Shown here in pieces: positions 13,701 to 25,500 of a stretch of DNA of 64,000 nt. The position numbers and the translations under genes were made by a program. The stretch is from Ectocarpus siliculosus (lineage: Eukaryota; Sar; Phaeophyceae; Ectocarpales; Ectocarpaceae). The stretch is taken from the NCBI GenBank assembly GCA_000310025.1, contig FN649752.1:1177654-1241653 (forward strand). Reading direction: 5' to 3'. The stretch's first letter is position 1. Every line of letters begins with the position of its first letter. Under the pieces are notes generated by a model that saw nothing but the letters and a program-made list of their open reading frames with translations, was not told the origin of the DNA and did no database searches.

Positions 13701-16700
13701 GCGGCGATTGCTGCGAGTGCACCTGCGAGGACGGAGAATATACCTGCGGCCAGTACTATGGTTACGCCTGCATTGACCCCGACGCCACGTGCGTGGACGA
13801 CGACGCTGTCACGGTTGACATGATGGAGAACTGCTACGACCCGTCGCGCATTGGAAACGGCGCCTGTGACAGCCTACTAAACAATGAAGACTGCGGTAAG
13901 TCTATGTCAAGTAGTTGCGATTGACCGTTTGCCCAACCCCCACATACTTTCGGGTGACCTGTGTTACCCACGATGGGCGTCATGCTGTCGCTACACGGCA
14001 CGTGCTGGGGTGTCCACCTAATGAAATGAGGTGGTACGATCCATGAGAGGCGTAGGCTCGTGTCTTTACTCTCCCATGAGCCCCAGCCTCTGTTCTCCCA
14101 CGTTGGTAGTGTAAAGCCATTCCGATCTCTCCTGGAGCTCAGCAGTTTGTGACTGTTGTCGATACCTACATGAAGGTTCTTTGTCCATCTGCCAAGAAAA
14201 CGTCTACAGTGTGCGCTTCTCCCCGTTCTCATCAAGCGAACGGGGTGACAAAGGTACATACGCACCCGTTGAAATACGCGTTTTCTGGCCTCACTGTGTC
14301 CTGAAAAAATACCCTCAATCAGTCGACCCTGGCAAGTTGTCCGAAAGCTTGGGGGTAAACTTCGACCATGATCCCTAAAACAATATTGTTGTTCCGTCCC
14401 TGCTCCCCAGCTTATGATGGTGGAGATTGCTGCGAGTGCACGTGTGACCCTTCTAGGTACCCATGGTACGATTCGGGTGTGGGTTGCCAGACCGGCATGT
14501 ATGGCGGCTTCGCCTGCATTGACCCGGATGCACCGTGCGTGGACGACGACATCGTCACCGCCGAGATGATGGACCTGTGCTCCACCGGCCAGATCGGGAA
14601 TGGGTACTGCGACGACAGCAACAACAGCCCAGAATGCGGTATGATCTGTAACGCGCCGCGTGTCAATTATATTTTGCACGGTGTTTCGCCTACTTATTCA
14701 TGCTTCTTTGATTTTCTGGTTGGGCGTGTATTCCTGTACCCTAGGATTTTGGGAATTTGCGCACATACGTGCTAAGCGGCAACGATATCACCAACATTCG
14801 AGAATATGCATATTCTTCGTGTTGGTGGGTAGTCTAGATGGGGTCCCGAACATGTCGAGGGGAGTCTCCCACGCCGTCCCATGAATGGACGCCACTTTCC
14901 TACGGAAGCTATACGATGTTTCAAAGTGGGTAGTTCCATGGAAGTAAACCTTTGGTTCCATGGAAGTTCGTCCAACTTCCTCCATGAAAGTTGCTCAACT
15001 TCGGTGTATATTGAAAATGACTTCCACGAAAGTGTGGCGCTCATCAAGGGTTGTTACCTCCATGAGAAGGAAGTCGCTTATTGGAAGTCCACACTTCCAG
15101 ACTTCTATCTGAAGCAACCTCAACTTTCATGAAAGCATCCATGAAAGTGATATTGCGACTTGCATGGAGGACGTGAATATTCACTACTTCCATGGAAGTC
15201 GAAATACCACCTTCAAAGATGTGCGACGAAAATTCCAGTGTTGTGGGGAGGTCGCTGTATCTTGTGCACAGTCAATCGACGCGAGATGTATAAAGTACGT
15301 CAACCCTTGGGCAACGTATTTTCAACACCAGTCGGGGTGTTGTATTGATTTTGACGCGGCAGCCAGCGAGGCGGAGAAAATGTGCAGCCAAGGCGACTGG
15401 ATCAGTCGCCAATGCCACATCCTTTTCGGTGACTGTTGTTGCACACTGCACCACAAGTCTTGTCTGTACTTCCAATGTTTTGAGAAAAATCTATAAACAT
15501 GGAAGACAGAACGCCCACCCTCCCGAGACGGGACTCCCGTGCATCGAGTTGGTAGAATTCTGTAGAGAGGGGGTTTACAATGTCGGCCGGGAGTAAACCA
15601 CCCGTTGAGAAAACACTACCGAACTCCCCGTATATATGTTTTTCTTCCTTTTTCTCGTTTTCCTTTATTTCCTGCCCGCTCAGCGTACGATGGTGGCGAT
15701 TGCTGCGAGTGCACCTGTGAGTCGCACGACGATGGCTACGAGTACTACTGCGAACCCGGAAGTTTCGCGTGCATCGACCCTGAAGCGGAGTGCGTGGACG
15801 ACGACGACAACACTGCGGAGCAGTACGAGCACTGCGGCTGGGTAACGCGCATTGGGGATGGCATGTGTGATGACGAAAACAACAAGGAAGAATGCGGCAA
15901 GTACTTTTTTCCCAGTAATCCACTACCAATGTGACGGATGGTCGTACGTTGCACCTTTTTTTTGTCGAAACTCAGTTTGCTTGAGTCGAAAAAACCGGCG
16001 TGTTTATTGAACGGGTTTTAGGGTGTTTATTGAATACAACAGCAGATTGTTGTGGACGAATCGATACCTGCCGGTGTTCTTCGCGAAGTAAAATCTACAG
16101 GTAGGTGTCGCGTTCTGCAAAAGTCGGCGAACCGATCGTTGACGGTTGTCGCCGATCTACATAGGTGGGAATACATGACTTTCATCCGCGTTGGAAACTC
16201 GCCCACCCAGGTATTGCTAGACTGTTGGCGTAAAAATGACATTCGCCCTCTTGCGTTTATCGGTGATTTTCATACGCTCAACCTCTGTCTTCCGTGCGCC
16301 CTCTCACCATGATAGAGCAATACCCATCGCACAATACTGCAGCGTCCGATGCCGGCGATACTGCACCATTATGGACGTGACTCGAGATCCTCTATCGTCC
16401 GTTATTCTCTCTCAATCATCGATCTTTCGATCAACACACCGCGGTTTTATTCATTGTGTATGGTGTGAATTTCCATGCCCCATATATATATGCACAACTG
16501 AAGCATCTCTGGTCTTTCATCACCTGATCTCTTTGTTCAAACTTATGATTCATTGAAATGGTCCCGACAGCCCGAGGAAAACCGGGAATATCATGGATGT
16601 GGGTTTCGTTGAAAAAATGACAATTCAACCCTCACAGTGTCGTCTCCCTTCCCCTCCCCAATACCCAAATTCACAGGCTTCGACGGCGGCGATTGCTGCG

Positions 16701-16858
16701 ATTGCACTTGCGTAGTTCCTTCTTCGGCTTGGTCTGACTATGCATGCCAAGAGGTCTACAACATCAACAGCTTTGACTGCCTCGACACGAGCGCCTCGTG
16801 CTACGGGGAGGAACATCTGTCGTATGAGCTCAGCTTTTCCTGGGACGACAACGAGTAA
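10709..16858 (+). CDS. Secreted LNR (Notch-repeat-like) cysteine-rich protein, copy 1
   Basis: Five exons: 10709-10883, 13692-13895, 14411-14638, 15684-15896 and 16677-16858, giving about 333 residues. All introns sit in phase 1 right after the codons for Glu-Cys, so whole exons can be added or lost without breaking the frame. Exon 1 encodes a signal peptide (MMMKTSSNRWLGLLG then a hydrophobic stretch to ATTSDQF). Four modules then cross exon boundaries. Each is C...IGNG.C...NN..EC at the end of one exon, joined to (F/Y)DGGDCC.CTC at the start of the next, followed by a C(I/L)D...CVDDD stretch. This resembles the LNR/Notch repeat (C..C...C..DGGDC), which binds calcium in known proteins, but one cysteine of the canonical six is missing. 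There is no transmembrane segment; the chain ends in an acidic SYELSFSWDDNE tail. Intron 4 has a GC donor (GCAAGT). The likely role is extracellular or cell-wall; the ligand is unknown. Confidence 0.85.
11978..13490 (+). mobile_element. TIR element with 8-bp target duplication, copy 1 (degenerate)
   Basis: The left end GGGTCTCCCACATTC..ACAGTTTTGCTAAAA and the inverted right end CAATCTCCCGCACTAC..ACAGTTTTGCTAAG define terminal inverted repeats of about 37 bp. They are flanked by CTCAAGTT (11970-11977) and CGCAAGTT (13491-13498), an 8-bp target duplication with one change. It sits in intron 1 of LNR copy 1, in the same place as the element at 32133-33002. The interior near 12000-12340 keeps some ATGGGC motifs. 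No transposase is visible. An 8-bp duplication suggests hAT-type mobilisation, which is inference. Confidence 0.6.
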
Positions 16859-16924
16859 ACGCTGCCAACCCGTCGACCTCGCCTCTCTACACCCTCAGCA
16901 TACATAGGTGCTATTTTTCGGTGT

Positions 16925-17010
16925 ACTGTGTACTCCGGTCGCCCTGGTGGTCGATATTCTCGCAGCCTTTTAGTGAGGTCAGGGGTTCGAATCCCGGTGC
17001 AAGCGAGTTT
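16925..17010 (+). other. tRNA-like sequence with a perfect B box
   Basis: GGTTCGAATCC at 16984-16994 matches the internal RNA polymerase III B box exactly, and TGGTGGTCGA about 40 bp upstream is a weak A box. The T stem pairs only partly and no acceptor stem is seen, so this is not a functional tRNA. A decayed copy follows the second LNR gene at about 37960-38025. It could be the head of a tRNA-derived SINE. Confidence 0.35.
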
Positions 17011-17378
17011 TTCTCTCGCTTCCTGGCCTTTCGGTTCCTGGGCTGATGGAAAGCGTTATTTTGTTCGTGTGTCCATAGAAGGAAGAGAGCGCTCCACTCT
17101 TCTCCCATTATAAATCGAAGGGAAAGCACCGCAGGAGGGGTGGGTAGGGGACCTCGGGGAGAGGAGTCCTGCTGTGTTACCACGGGCTGGAGTGCACGGC
17201 ACACATGCTGTAAGCGCTGAATTTTGCAGCGTTGAAAAAACAAAAGTCTAGTTGTAACAGGCTGGAGCTGCCGGCTCGATAGACGCTGGTGCTCGCCTCT
17301 GATGTACGCCGAGTGCCGTTTTAACACGTACGTATTATCTGGTCCCAACCCATGCCTCGAGACCCCTGTTGGGGTCTG

Positions 17379-17626
17379 AGATGCGGCCATGTGTGCATGA
17401 AGCAGCCGCCATATGGTAGAGGCGGCAGTAAGAAGGGGGAGTTCTGCTCTCAACACGCCCTCAATGGGGGAAGGGCAATGTTTGTAGGAAAAGGTGCGGC
17501 CATCCAGGGTGCGTCAAACAGCCATACGATAGAAAAGATGGCACCAAGAAGGCTGGGGTTTGCTCGAACCACGCCAAGCAAAACATGATCAATGTGCAGA
17601 GTGCGCAACACCAGCGGTCGCATTGA
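17379..17626 (+). pseudogene. EsV-1-7 motif remnant, copy 1 (frameshifted)
   Basis: Two adjacent EsV-1-7 cysteine motifs can be read. The first (17379 to about 17470) has RCGH.C, QPPYG..GSKKGEFC and QHA. The second (17486-17626) has KRCGHPGC, GTKKAGVC, NHA and MINV before a stop at 17624. The EsV-1-7 domain (C-x4-C-x16-C-x2-H) is known from the brown algal regulator IMM and from an Ectocarpus virus gene. The first motif lacks one codon between its first two cysteines compared with the copy at 38399. The two motifs are out of frame with each other by one base in the G-rich stretch around 17466-17475. I read it as a broken host gene fragment, but a sequencing error in the G-run is possible. Confidence 0.7.
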
Positions 17627-20198
17627 GAGGTGTTTCTGGACGTGTGGTCGGTACATACCATGCTTCAGGGCTGTTGTGCGGTTTGGGATGCAGTATGGGT
17701 GAACACGCCAGGTACTGGATACATGGTTGGTTTGGCGCACGGCATCCTCAAACATTTTTCACAATGTGCACGGTTGTCCAGGTGATCAACCGAGTTACCC
17801 ACTAAACAATACACGTGCCTGGCGCATGCATGTATGATGGAGGCGTGATGATGTATTTCACCTTGAGTAGTTTCGTCGGCGTGGTCACGACAAGGGGAAG
17901 AGGCGGGGGTCACACATGGTGTACTACTGTACTTCATTGTTTGGACTAGAAAGGTGGAGAGGGATCCTCTCGGGTTTCGAGTCGGGGCCGGAATGACGGG
18001 TTCAAACGATGTGGTGACACGCCCAGCTCCATGCTACGGAGAGCGAACTGTACATATAGGTCGATCAATCCATCCATCCACCCTGGGACCTCACAGACGG
18101 GGGAATGATATGAGCAATCGTGGCTTTATTCATTGCAGGGCGTGAGTTCGCTTGGCCGGCCGGCAGACCATCACGTGTTGAATGGATATGGGTGTGAGTG
18201 AGTTGTAGAGCGTGCGTGGAGCAAACAGGGACCGCCGGTCTTCTACCCCTGCCTGTTGGGTTTAAAGACAGCTTCCATTGCAAGCACCTATATTTGGCAG
18301 AATACCTCGGTGCACCGAGCGTGGAACCGTCCAGGAGGTCTAAACTAGAGGTTCACCAGGATTCCAGCTGGCGAGTTAGAAAATAGGCCCATTTTCCGAC
18401 TGGATCGGCTGATATTTTCTAGGATAAAAAGGGGGGGGGTTACATCCCCATCCGTGCTAAAAATCGAGAGGAACTGCAACGTCTGCTGCCAAAATACAGG
18501 CCAGTATTGTCAGGTAATGGACAAACCCTCTGCTGGAATAAAAATTCAGGGCGTTCTGCGTCCTCTTGGCCGCACACGGGCCGACTACGTCAACCCTGCC
18601 GCATTGCTAATGGTGTTCTAGCCTTTGGCCGAAAAGAGGCGTTTTTGTGCCTGCCGCATGTGTGACCAGTCAAGACGCACACCAGAGAGAGTCTTTAGGC
18701 CGACGACAACCACAAACTGCAGCCAAAGGCGTGTGGTCATACACGTACCCTCTGTCGCGTCCCAGAAACAGTGCGTATCGTGAATTTTTGACTCACACGG
18801 CCTGCACACGTTCACCGAAGTGTGAATCGATGTTAACTTCTTGTAGTTTTTTCTTGTTCCGCCCCGTGTTTGCTCCGTGTGACACCCACTACCAGTAAAA
18901 AGGAACGCCAGAGGGGGTCTTTAGGCGAATGACATCCACAAACTGCAGCCAACGGCGGTGGTCATCATGTTATATATACAAGGGCTCCGGACTTCGGGCG
19001 CAGAGGTGCCCTCGTCCTCAGTAGTAGGCTTAAAGGGAAGGTGTGAAGGCTGTGCACAGCATACCAAGGGCATGAAGCCGCAGGGTGACCGAATGAACGG
19101 TGTGAAGATGTTCGCGTTGTATTCGAGAAATGAGCCGTTCCCGGTGTAACATGAAGCCAAAAGAGTCGCGTGTACGTCCGTGATATTTTGTCTAGCTTCG
19201 CCCAGTGCGGACGAAAAGGAGATGTAAGCTACGGTTGCCTCCCTATTCTTGCGCCGGTAAGAACGTAGTAACACCCTCAGGCAACGTTCTCTAAGTGGCT
19301 TTGCGGTGGCCAATATCCTCCCCAAAGGGGCCAAAGAAAGAACGAACACTGCAACTGTTCGACGGTATTGCCGGTAGTTGATGGTGCTGGTGTGTTGCCG
19401 CCTAGCTCTCATATCCAAACTTCTTCAGTGTCGCGCCTTTCTCTAATATCCCCCTCTAATGTTCTGGAGTTATTATTCTAACTTTTTCAGTGTCGTCCCG
19501 CTCGAATGATCATATTCTAACTTCTCCAGTCTAATCTCGCGCCCTTCTCTAATGTCCCCCTCTAATGATGCCGATATACGGTATCCCTCACAATGTGAAA
19601 GGAGCCGAACACCTACAACATTCAGACAAAGTAAGAACAAACACCGCACGCAGGCGTTGCCGCTAGTTGACCGTGAAAGAGTTGACGCCTCCCGCCTCGG
19701 GTCATCGTTGCCCCTTACGGCCCTGGTGGTTATTGCCGATTACCACTGCGGAAGGTATGGTTTCGTTCGCAGCCTTGTACGCAGGTCTCGAGCTTCATAA
19801 TATTGAAGTGTGACGGTAATGGCCGTGATGATGTCGGTGATGGAGCAGGCGGTAGGGTGCCTGCGCTGGCGGCAGAATGCAATTATTGGGGAGATGGATG
19901 TAAGAGCGTGTACGTGTCATAACCGTATAATGTAAATTTAGAGCAGAAGAAAGAGGTTGTTGGGGAGGAGGTAATGTGGAGGCATTAATAAAGTGGATGT
20001 TTATCCGAGCATCTAAAATTCGTTTAGCTGCGATGATTTCTTCGACACGGAATAGTTCTCATAATGTTGTTGGAGGTCGAATATGCCGTGGTAAGCACGT
20101 CCATGCAAGGTGAGCATTGAAGGGGCTGGCGGTTCAGTCCATGTCCTTTTTTAAATACAGCCTGCGCCTAATGCAGTAAATCCGAAAAGCCCGTTGTA
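17627..20198. other. Gene-poor stretch with short local duplications
   Basis: No exon is recognised. A segment at about 18680-18740 (gtctttaggcc, acaaactgcagccaa) recurs at about 18910-18970. A cluster of short repeats at 19415-19570 reuses the words TCTAAC(T/A)TC, TTCAGTGTCG and CCCCCTCTAATG. Related TCTAACTTC words occur again at 22320-22500. Confidence 0.45.
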
Positions 20199-20241
20199 TC
20201 GTGATATCACACCGTTTCATGGAATAATTGGTGGAAGTTAG

Positions 20242-20931
20242 TCAGAAGTTAACGAATTTAGTAGTTTCAAACAGCGCTATAAGATGGTGGGGGATAGATT
20301 GGAGAGGATGGATACACGACTTGCCTTTGTTACAACAATTAAATCCCTTTTCTTCTTTCCAAAGTTGAGCATTGCAGTGAGAACATGTGATATTTTGTGG
20401 ATCATCCAAATCCGTGTGTTTTAGCTCAAAAGGTGCCGAGGGGAAGTCGAATGATTGCGAGTCAATGTCTTGCACTCCAAGGCAGATTTGGTTATTAGCA
20501 TCACCGTGATGGCTGTCTAGACTGGGTGCCGGTAACCTTGGTGCACGATTCCTCATTTGGCTAAAATGTTGACGTATCATATCGAGTTCAGGGTCTGAGT
20601 CGTGTGGTGTGTTTTTGTTTGCATTGCGACGTCTACGTTCCGCTAAGATTTCAGCTTGCGCGTTATCCGGACAGGTTTGTCGTGTTCGAGTTTCAGGCGT
20701 CGTTCGGGGTTGGGTGAGCAATCTTCGCTGGGTATTTCGACGAGCTGAAGGTGTTCGTCGATTTGGAGTTGTTTGTACGTTCCTCGAGGGAGTGTTACTC
20801 TCGCTGGGTGTGGAACTTTGGTGTGGATTGTGACGTGCAGTATGTGATCGTGTTTGGCGATTTAGAGATACGGCTGCTGAACGAGTTACCCAATGAATTG
20901 GCGTCAGCCGACATCGATGATTGTCAGACAT
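20242..20931 (-). pseudogene. Helitron helicase-like N-terminal fragment
   Basis: The open frame of about 229 residues begins in a Ser/Thr/Arg-rich region. It ends with CSHCNAQLWKEEKGFNCC followed by NKGKSCIHPL and a PHHLIALF helix. This C-x2-C, W..E, CC..GK pattern is typical of the zinc-finger segment ahead of the Rep domain in Helitron-encoded proteins (family knowledge). The frame stops in the 53-bp inverted repeat, so the HUH Rep and helicase domains are absent. No upstream start is secure. It is a truncated remnant. Confidence 0.65.
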
Positions 20932-21047
20932 GGGGTGACATCTTTACTCTATTGATAGTTGGCGAAAGCCAGTTGCAGGTGGCAACAATGTGCCTTGAAT
21001 TTCTTGAGACGTTTACTTTTTGCTGAAATGGAAACACGCGTCTTACT

Positions 21048-22217
21048 TTAGAGGTCGGCGTGGGTAGTTCCCAGGTCGCGGTGCTCGTCGGTCTTGTTGA
21101 GGATCTCGTTGATGGCCTGGTCCCACAGGCGGCGGGCGCACTGGTAGTGCAGCGGCGGGGAGTCTCAATCCTTGATGATCAGGTCGTCCTCGACGATCTC
21201 GCCCGTGCACCCGTCGGCCAGGTCTTCCTCGTTAGTCGCTGCGTCGGGACACCTTTGCAGTGGATATCGGATGGGTGACAGGGAAAAATATAAGGAAAAA
21301 AATTCGCATGGTTTTACATTATAAAAAAATGATATTTTTGTTGATGACGTCGACGGTTGAACTCGGTGTACTGAAAGGGGAAAATATAAGGCACATTTGT
21401 CACATGGTCTCCCCATACTAAAAAATGTTATTTTTTTTATGACGTCGACCGGTGAACACGGTGCACTTTTGTGACAGATGGGTAACTAATTTACAGCAAC
21501 AGTCGGATGCATCCGCGCACCCATATCTGGGTGACTACGCACACACACGACTGGTCACTACACAATCACGTTCCAACGTAAACGGGTGTACACATGATTT
21601 ACCCCGATAAGGCTGGCGGGGGCGACGGTGACGTGCATGAACTTCTTGCCGTCCGAAGACTTGGTACCAGCGCAAAGACGCCACACCGCGTGGATAATAT
21701 TCCACTCTGACAATAACAGCAAGCAAAGAGGGCATTGTTGTGGAGAGATTTAGCGGTTGCGGTTGCGATGCAGTTTCATGCCAGGCCTTCATGCAACACC
21801 TGAACAACATTCAGGCACACATCAGGTGGAAATTACTCGATACAATCAAAGAGAGAACTTTCTTTTACCTTTGTAGCCGCGGCTGTTGACCTGGTCGGTT
21901 GGGATCCCGAGCGAAGGAGTACCTCCCACCGGGGCGAGGCAGAGCTGGCACGGCTTGGGGTACGTTGTCGACGGGGTGAGGGTGGTGCAGGATACGCTAC
22001 AACTGTCCGCGTCGCGGTTGTTGGTACGGTCGCAAGGGGCAAACTTGCCTATACCGTCGCGCTTGTTTATGAGCTTGAGGTGACCGCCGTCGCAGTCGGA
22101 CCCGGGGCAAGGCCAGTTGGGGTCGCCCTGTTGTACAGGGCGGCGGTACACTCCACTACGACTCGCTGACTGGGTGGACTTACGCTTTGCTGGCGAGCTA
22201 CGCGAGAGGGCGTTCAT
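21048..22217 (-). pseudogene. Three-exon cysteine-rich protein gene with in-frame TGA
   Basis: Exon 1 (21869-22217, ATG at 22217, donor GTAAAA) encodes a basic start and a Cys-rich stretch with WPCPGSDCDGGHLKL, KFAPCDRT and PCQLC. Exon 2 runs from 21706 to about 21603, or slightly further to a GTACAC donor that keeps the frame. It encodes NIIHAVWRLCAGTKSSDG and FMHVTVAPASLIG. Exon 3 starts after CAAAG near 21252, reads CPDAATNEEDLADG, is interrupted by TGA at 21165-21167, then continues in the same frame (DSPPLHYQCARRLWDQ, INEILNK) to a TAA at 21048. The good coding sequence after TGA suggests a recent nonsense change or an error. The CPG..C pattern recalls small zinc ribbons, but I do not recognise the family. 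A tandem duplication lies in intron 2 (about 21280-21480). Confidence 0.5.
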
Positions 22218-22551
22218 GTTGTGTTGCAGCTGAAGGTCGACGCGGGAATGAGAGGAGAGGATGTCGAAATGAGAGTGACCGGGATGTGCACTCTTTCATT
22301 CACTCTGCATCGACTAACTCCAGCAGATATTCTAACTTCTGACACACCTCCAGCAGTTATCCCATGAAATGTGCACTCTTTCATTCACTCTGCATAGATT
22401 AACTTCTGACTAAACTTCCAACAATTATTCTAACTTCCAACTATTGTAACTCCCAGCAACTATTCCACACAAACCCAGAACGTTTACTGTGCGCAGACTA
22501 ACTTCTGACTAACTTCCACCAATTATTCCATGAAACGGTGTGATATCACGA

Positions 22552-25500
22552 AAAGTTTATCTCTGTATATATATATATATACATACGATGTAGCGCAGTC
22601 TACAGCAGCACCTTCAATACAACAACAGCAGTACAACAACAGCAGTGTTCACAGTATTACAGAAGACATATGCCTACAACCTTGCAGCACTTGCACGGCC
22701 CCACTTGCAGCAATCGATGATGCCGTGAGATTTGCGTGCATGTTCGAGCTCAAAACAGAGCAAGTTAAGTCTAAAGTCGTGGCGTACCACAACAACAACG
22801 ATCAATCTACATTTATTTGTCAAATCTTCCTTGCTACATACAGCTGCAGAAATTAGGAACAACAAAAACACATACAGAAAGCTGCAGAATATGTGCAACT
22901 TGGAGTGTGTGTGTGGCATACACGTAGTACGTACGTAACCATCCGTGCGGTGACAATACACGATGCACATACTCCAGTTCGCGTTGCTTCCGCTAGAGAA
23001 GAAGGCGACAGGATGCATGCATGCACTACTGTACCTACAACGCATACCATATAGTACGGACAGTCTGTCGATATCTATCTACAGATGAGACCATGCGGCA
23101 AAAAAAAGTCTGTGCTAGGTACTGCATGTTGCCTGTACTTCAAGTATGTGTCATGATTTATGAGTTGACGTTCTCCGAAATCTCATCCAATGAGTCCCTT
23201 GATGTCCCTGGCGTAGACGCGCCCGGATGCACGATATTTACCCGTACTTCACGGTGCTGTAACTCGGCTCGCCCTTGGAGTCTAGAGCTCGCGACAGGGG
23301 CGCTGTGGTCTCGAGAGTGGCACGCCCACGTCGGCGAAGACGGCCGAAAAATTGTTTGAACCCCATTTAAAAACAATTAAAACCGATTTACCGCACCGCA
23401 ACGTCTAGCTCAATGACTGAAATAGTGGTTGCGTGCATTCACCGTGCTGTAACTTTACTCGCCTTTGGAGTTTCGAGCTCGCGACAAGGGCGATGCGATC
23501 CAGAGACTGGCCCGCTGCAGCGGGCAACAACCGGCGGGAAAAAAGTCTCAAGGCGACCGCGAACTGATGCACCGCAAAAAAACGTCTTGCTTTTAGAGTG
23601 CAACAATGGTTGAACTCTTGCGTCTCAGGCCTCCGACATAATTGTAGTTAAGTCTATTCTCACAAGATGGTCGTCGTTTCGTGATACATTTGTTGTTATC
23701 AGGCCATTTCTTACGGTTCTTTTATGGAGCTGTCTTTTTCTTTTTTCCTTCTCAAAAAAACACAACTGGCCACAGAACCCCGTCTTACGGTGTCTTTTGG
23801 GAAAAAGCACCAACAAAAAAAGACAACCCGTTTTGGACAGCCCATCCTGTCTTTTTCTGGGGCAGTTTTGGCTAAGTAGGGGCTGTCTTTTTCTGTGATC
23901 TTTTTTTGGCCACAACCGCATGACTCCCACCTACAAACTTGAATCTCTCCACTGTTGATCCCCGCAAACCCTAACGGTGGTCACACGAGGTGTGCCATGT
24001 TGCTGGTACAGGGTCGGTAGCACCGGCGGTAGCCATTGTTTCTTCATTCGGCTGGACCACGTGGACGACCCGATTTTGTGTGCCGAAAATAAATGGCAAA
24101 CAAGCCGAGAGGGCCTGGACGCAGCAGCGGTGGGTCATTTTTCGTGTACTGTCAACTTTGCGAACCCAACTTCTGAGCGCCCTACCGCCTCCTGGTCTGT
24201 ACAAGCCATCACACAAGACGCCATACGCACAGCTCGTGACGCATACCTTCCTCATCGCTGTTGGTTGAGTGGGTGGCGAGGAAGTACCGCTACACCAAAG
24301 TTGCGACACACGGGCAAAGGAGCAAAAAGAGCTGCTTGAAGGTGCGGCGGGTCATTTTTACCGCTTGTCCGCTACTCTTGCGCTCACAATCTCTGCGCGC
24401 CCTATACCCTCCTGGTCTGTATCAGCCACCACACAAGACGGACCATTCACACAGCTTGTGGCGCATACCTTTGTCGTCGCTGTTGCTTTAATGGGTGGCG
24501 AGGGAGTACCGGTAAACCAAAGTTGCGACACGGGCAAAAGAGAAAAAAAACTGGTTGCTGGAGTTGGCTGGAGCAGTGGGCATTTTTTCAGCGTGCTGTT
24601 GACTCTCGCCACCTCAGTTTCCGTGCCTCCTATCGCCCCGTGGTCTCTACCAGCCGCCACACAAGATGGACCATACCCACAGTTCGCGAGGGATAGCTTT
24701 ACAGTTGCTGCTGCTTCACTCTGTGCGGATATATCGCCTAAAAACCAAAGCGGTGGAAGCGTTGTGTAGAAGTATATGACAACGGCCGTTGCAGGGTCTC
24801 GTTTTTTCTGTCGATGACTCCGAAGAGAAAAAAGACCGACCAGCACCATAAGAAGGGGGTCATCTTTTTTGTAGATCCCTTCTTGGGTCGTCCCTTCGGG
24901 CGGAAAAAATATCTAAAAAAAAGACACCGTAAGGAATGGCCTTATAATAATATTTTATAGTATGGGAAACAAAAAAAAAGATGGCTCGATTTTTGTATTT
25001 CTACAGCAGTATGGACCAGACGCCGACTGTACATAGAAGTCGTACGAGTGTCGACTTAGTTGTGCTGTCACAGCATCGTCCACGCACTTCTGCCAGTGCT
25101 GGTTTGTTGATTGGAGTCTTGTAGGTCGAGATACAGCAGTGGGATTCTCGGGGTGTGGAGGCAATACTGTAAAGTGGAACAGAGCAAAAAATTGCATGCA
25201 CAGCTCGATTACAACTACATGTAGTATCCCGCTCAACTTTTCATTTTTGGCGGCATGTGGTTGCATATTTCTTTGCCACTGCCGAAAAAGACCGCTGGAT
25301 CTTTACGCAGTCCATCTTTCGCATTTACACCGAACGACGCAGGACGGGTCTACCTTCATCATTGTTGTTGTTGTTGTTGTCTTCCCAATAAAAACCGTTC
25401 CGATCTCTCCCTACCCAGTACCTTCATATGTCCGTACTGATCCAACACTTGACGCGGTCGATTCCCGTGGTCACAGCCTAACTTACCCTAAAAAGGTACG

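Larger units (their letters stand above)
20199..22551. mobile_element. 2.35-kb block closed by perfect 53-bp inverted repeats
   Basis: The sequence at 20199-20251 is the exact reverse complement of 22499-22551. The ends begin TCGTGATATCACACCG, with a palindromic GTGATATCAC. Between them, both on the minus strand, lie the Helitron-type fragment and the cysteine-rich three-exon gene. No target duplication is evident. The block could be a non-autonomous transposon, a captured segment, or an inverted duplication of a flanking repeat. Confidence 0.5.

Noticed and set aside
15164-15496. Open frame with a Cys-rich stretch between LNR exons 3 and 4
   Set aside because: It lacks the IGNG/DGGDCC module, its counterpart in the second gene copy is disrupted by a transposon insertion, and exons 3 and 4 already join in phase.
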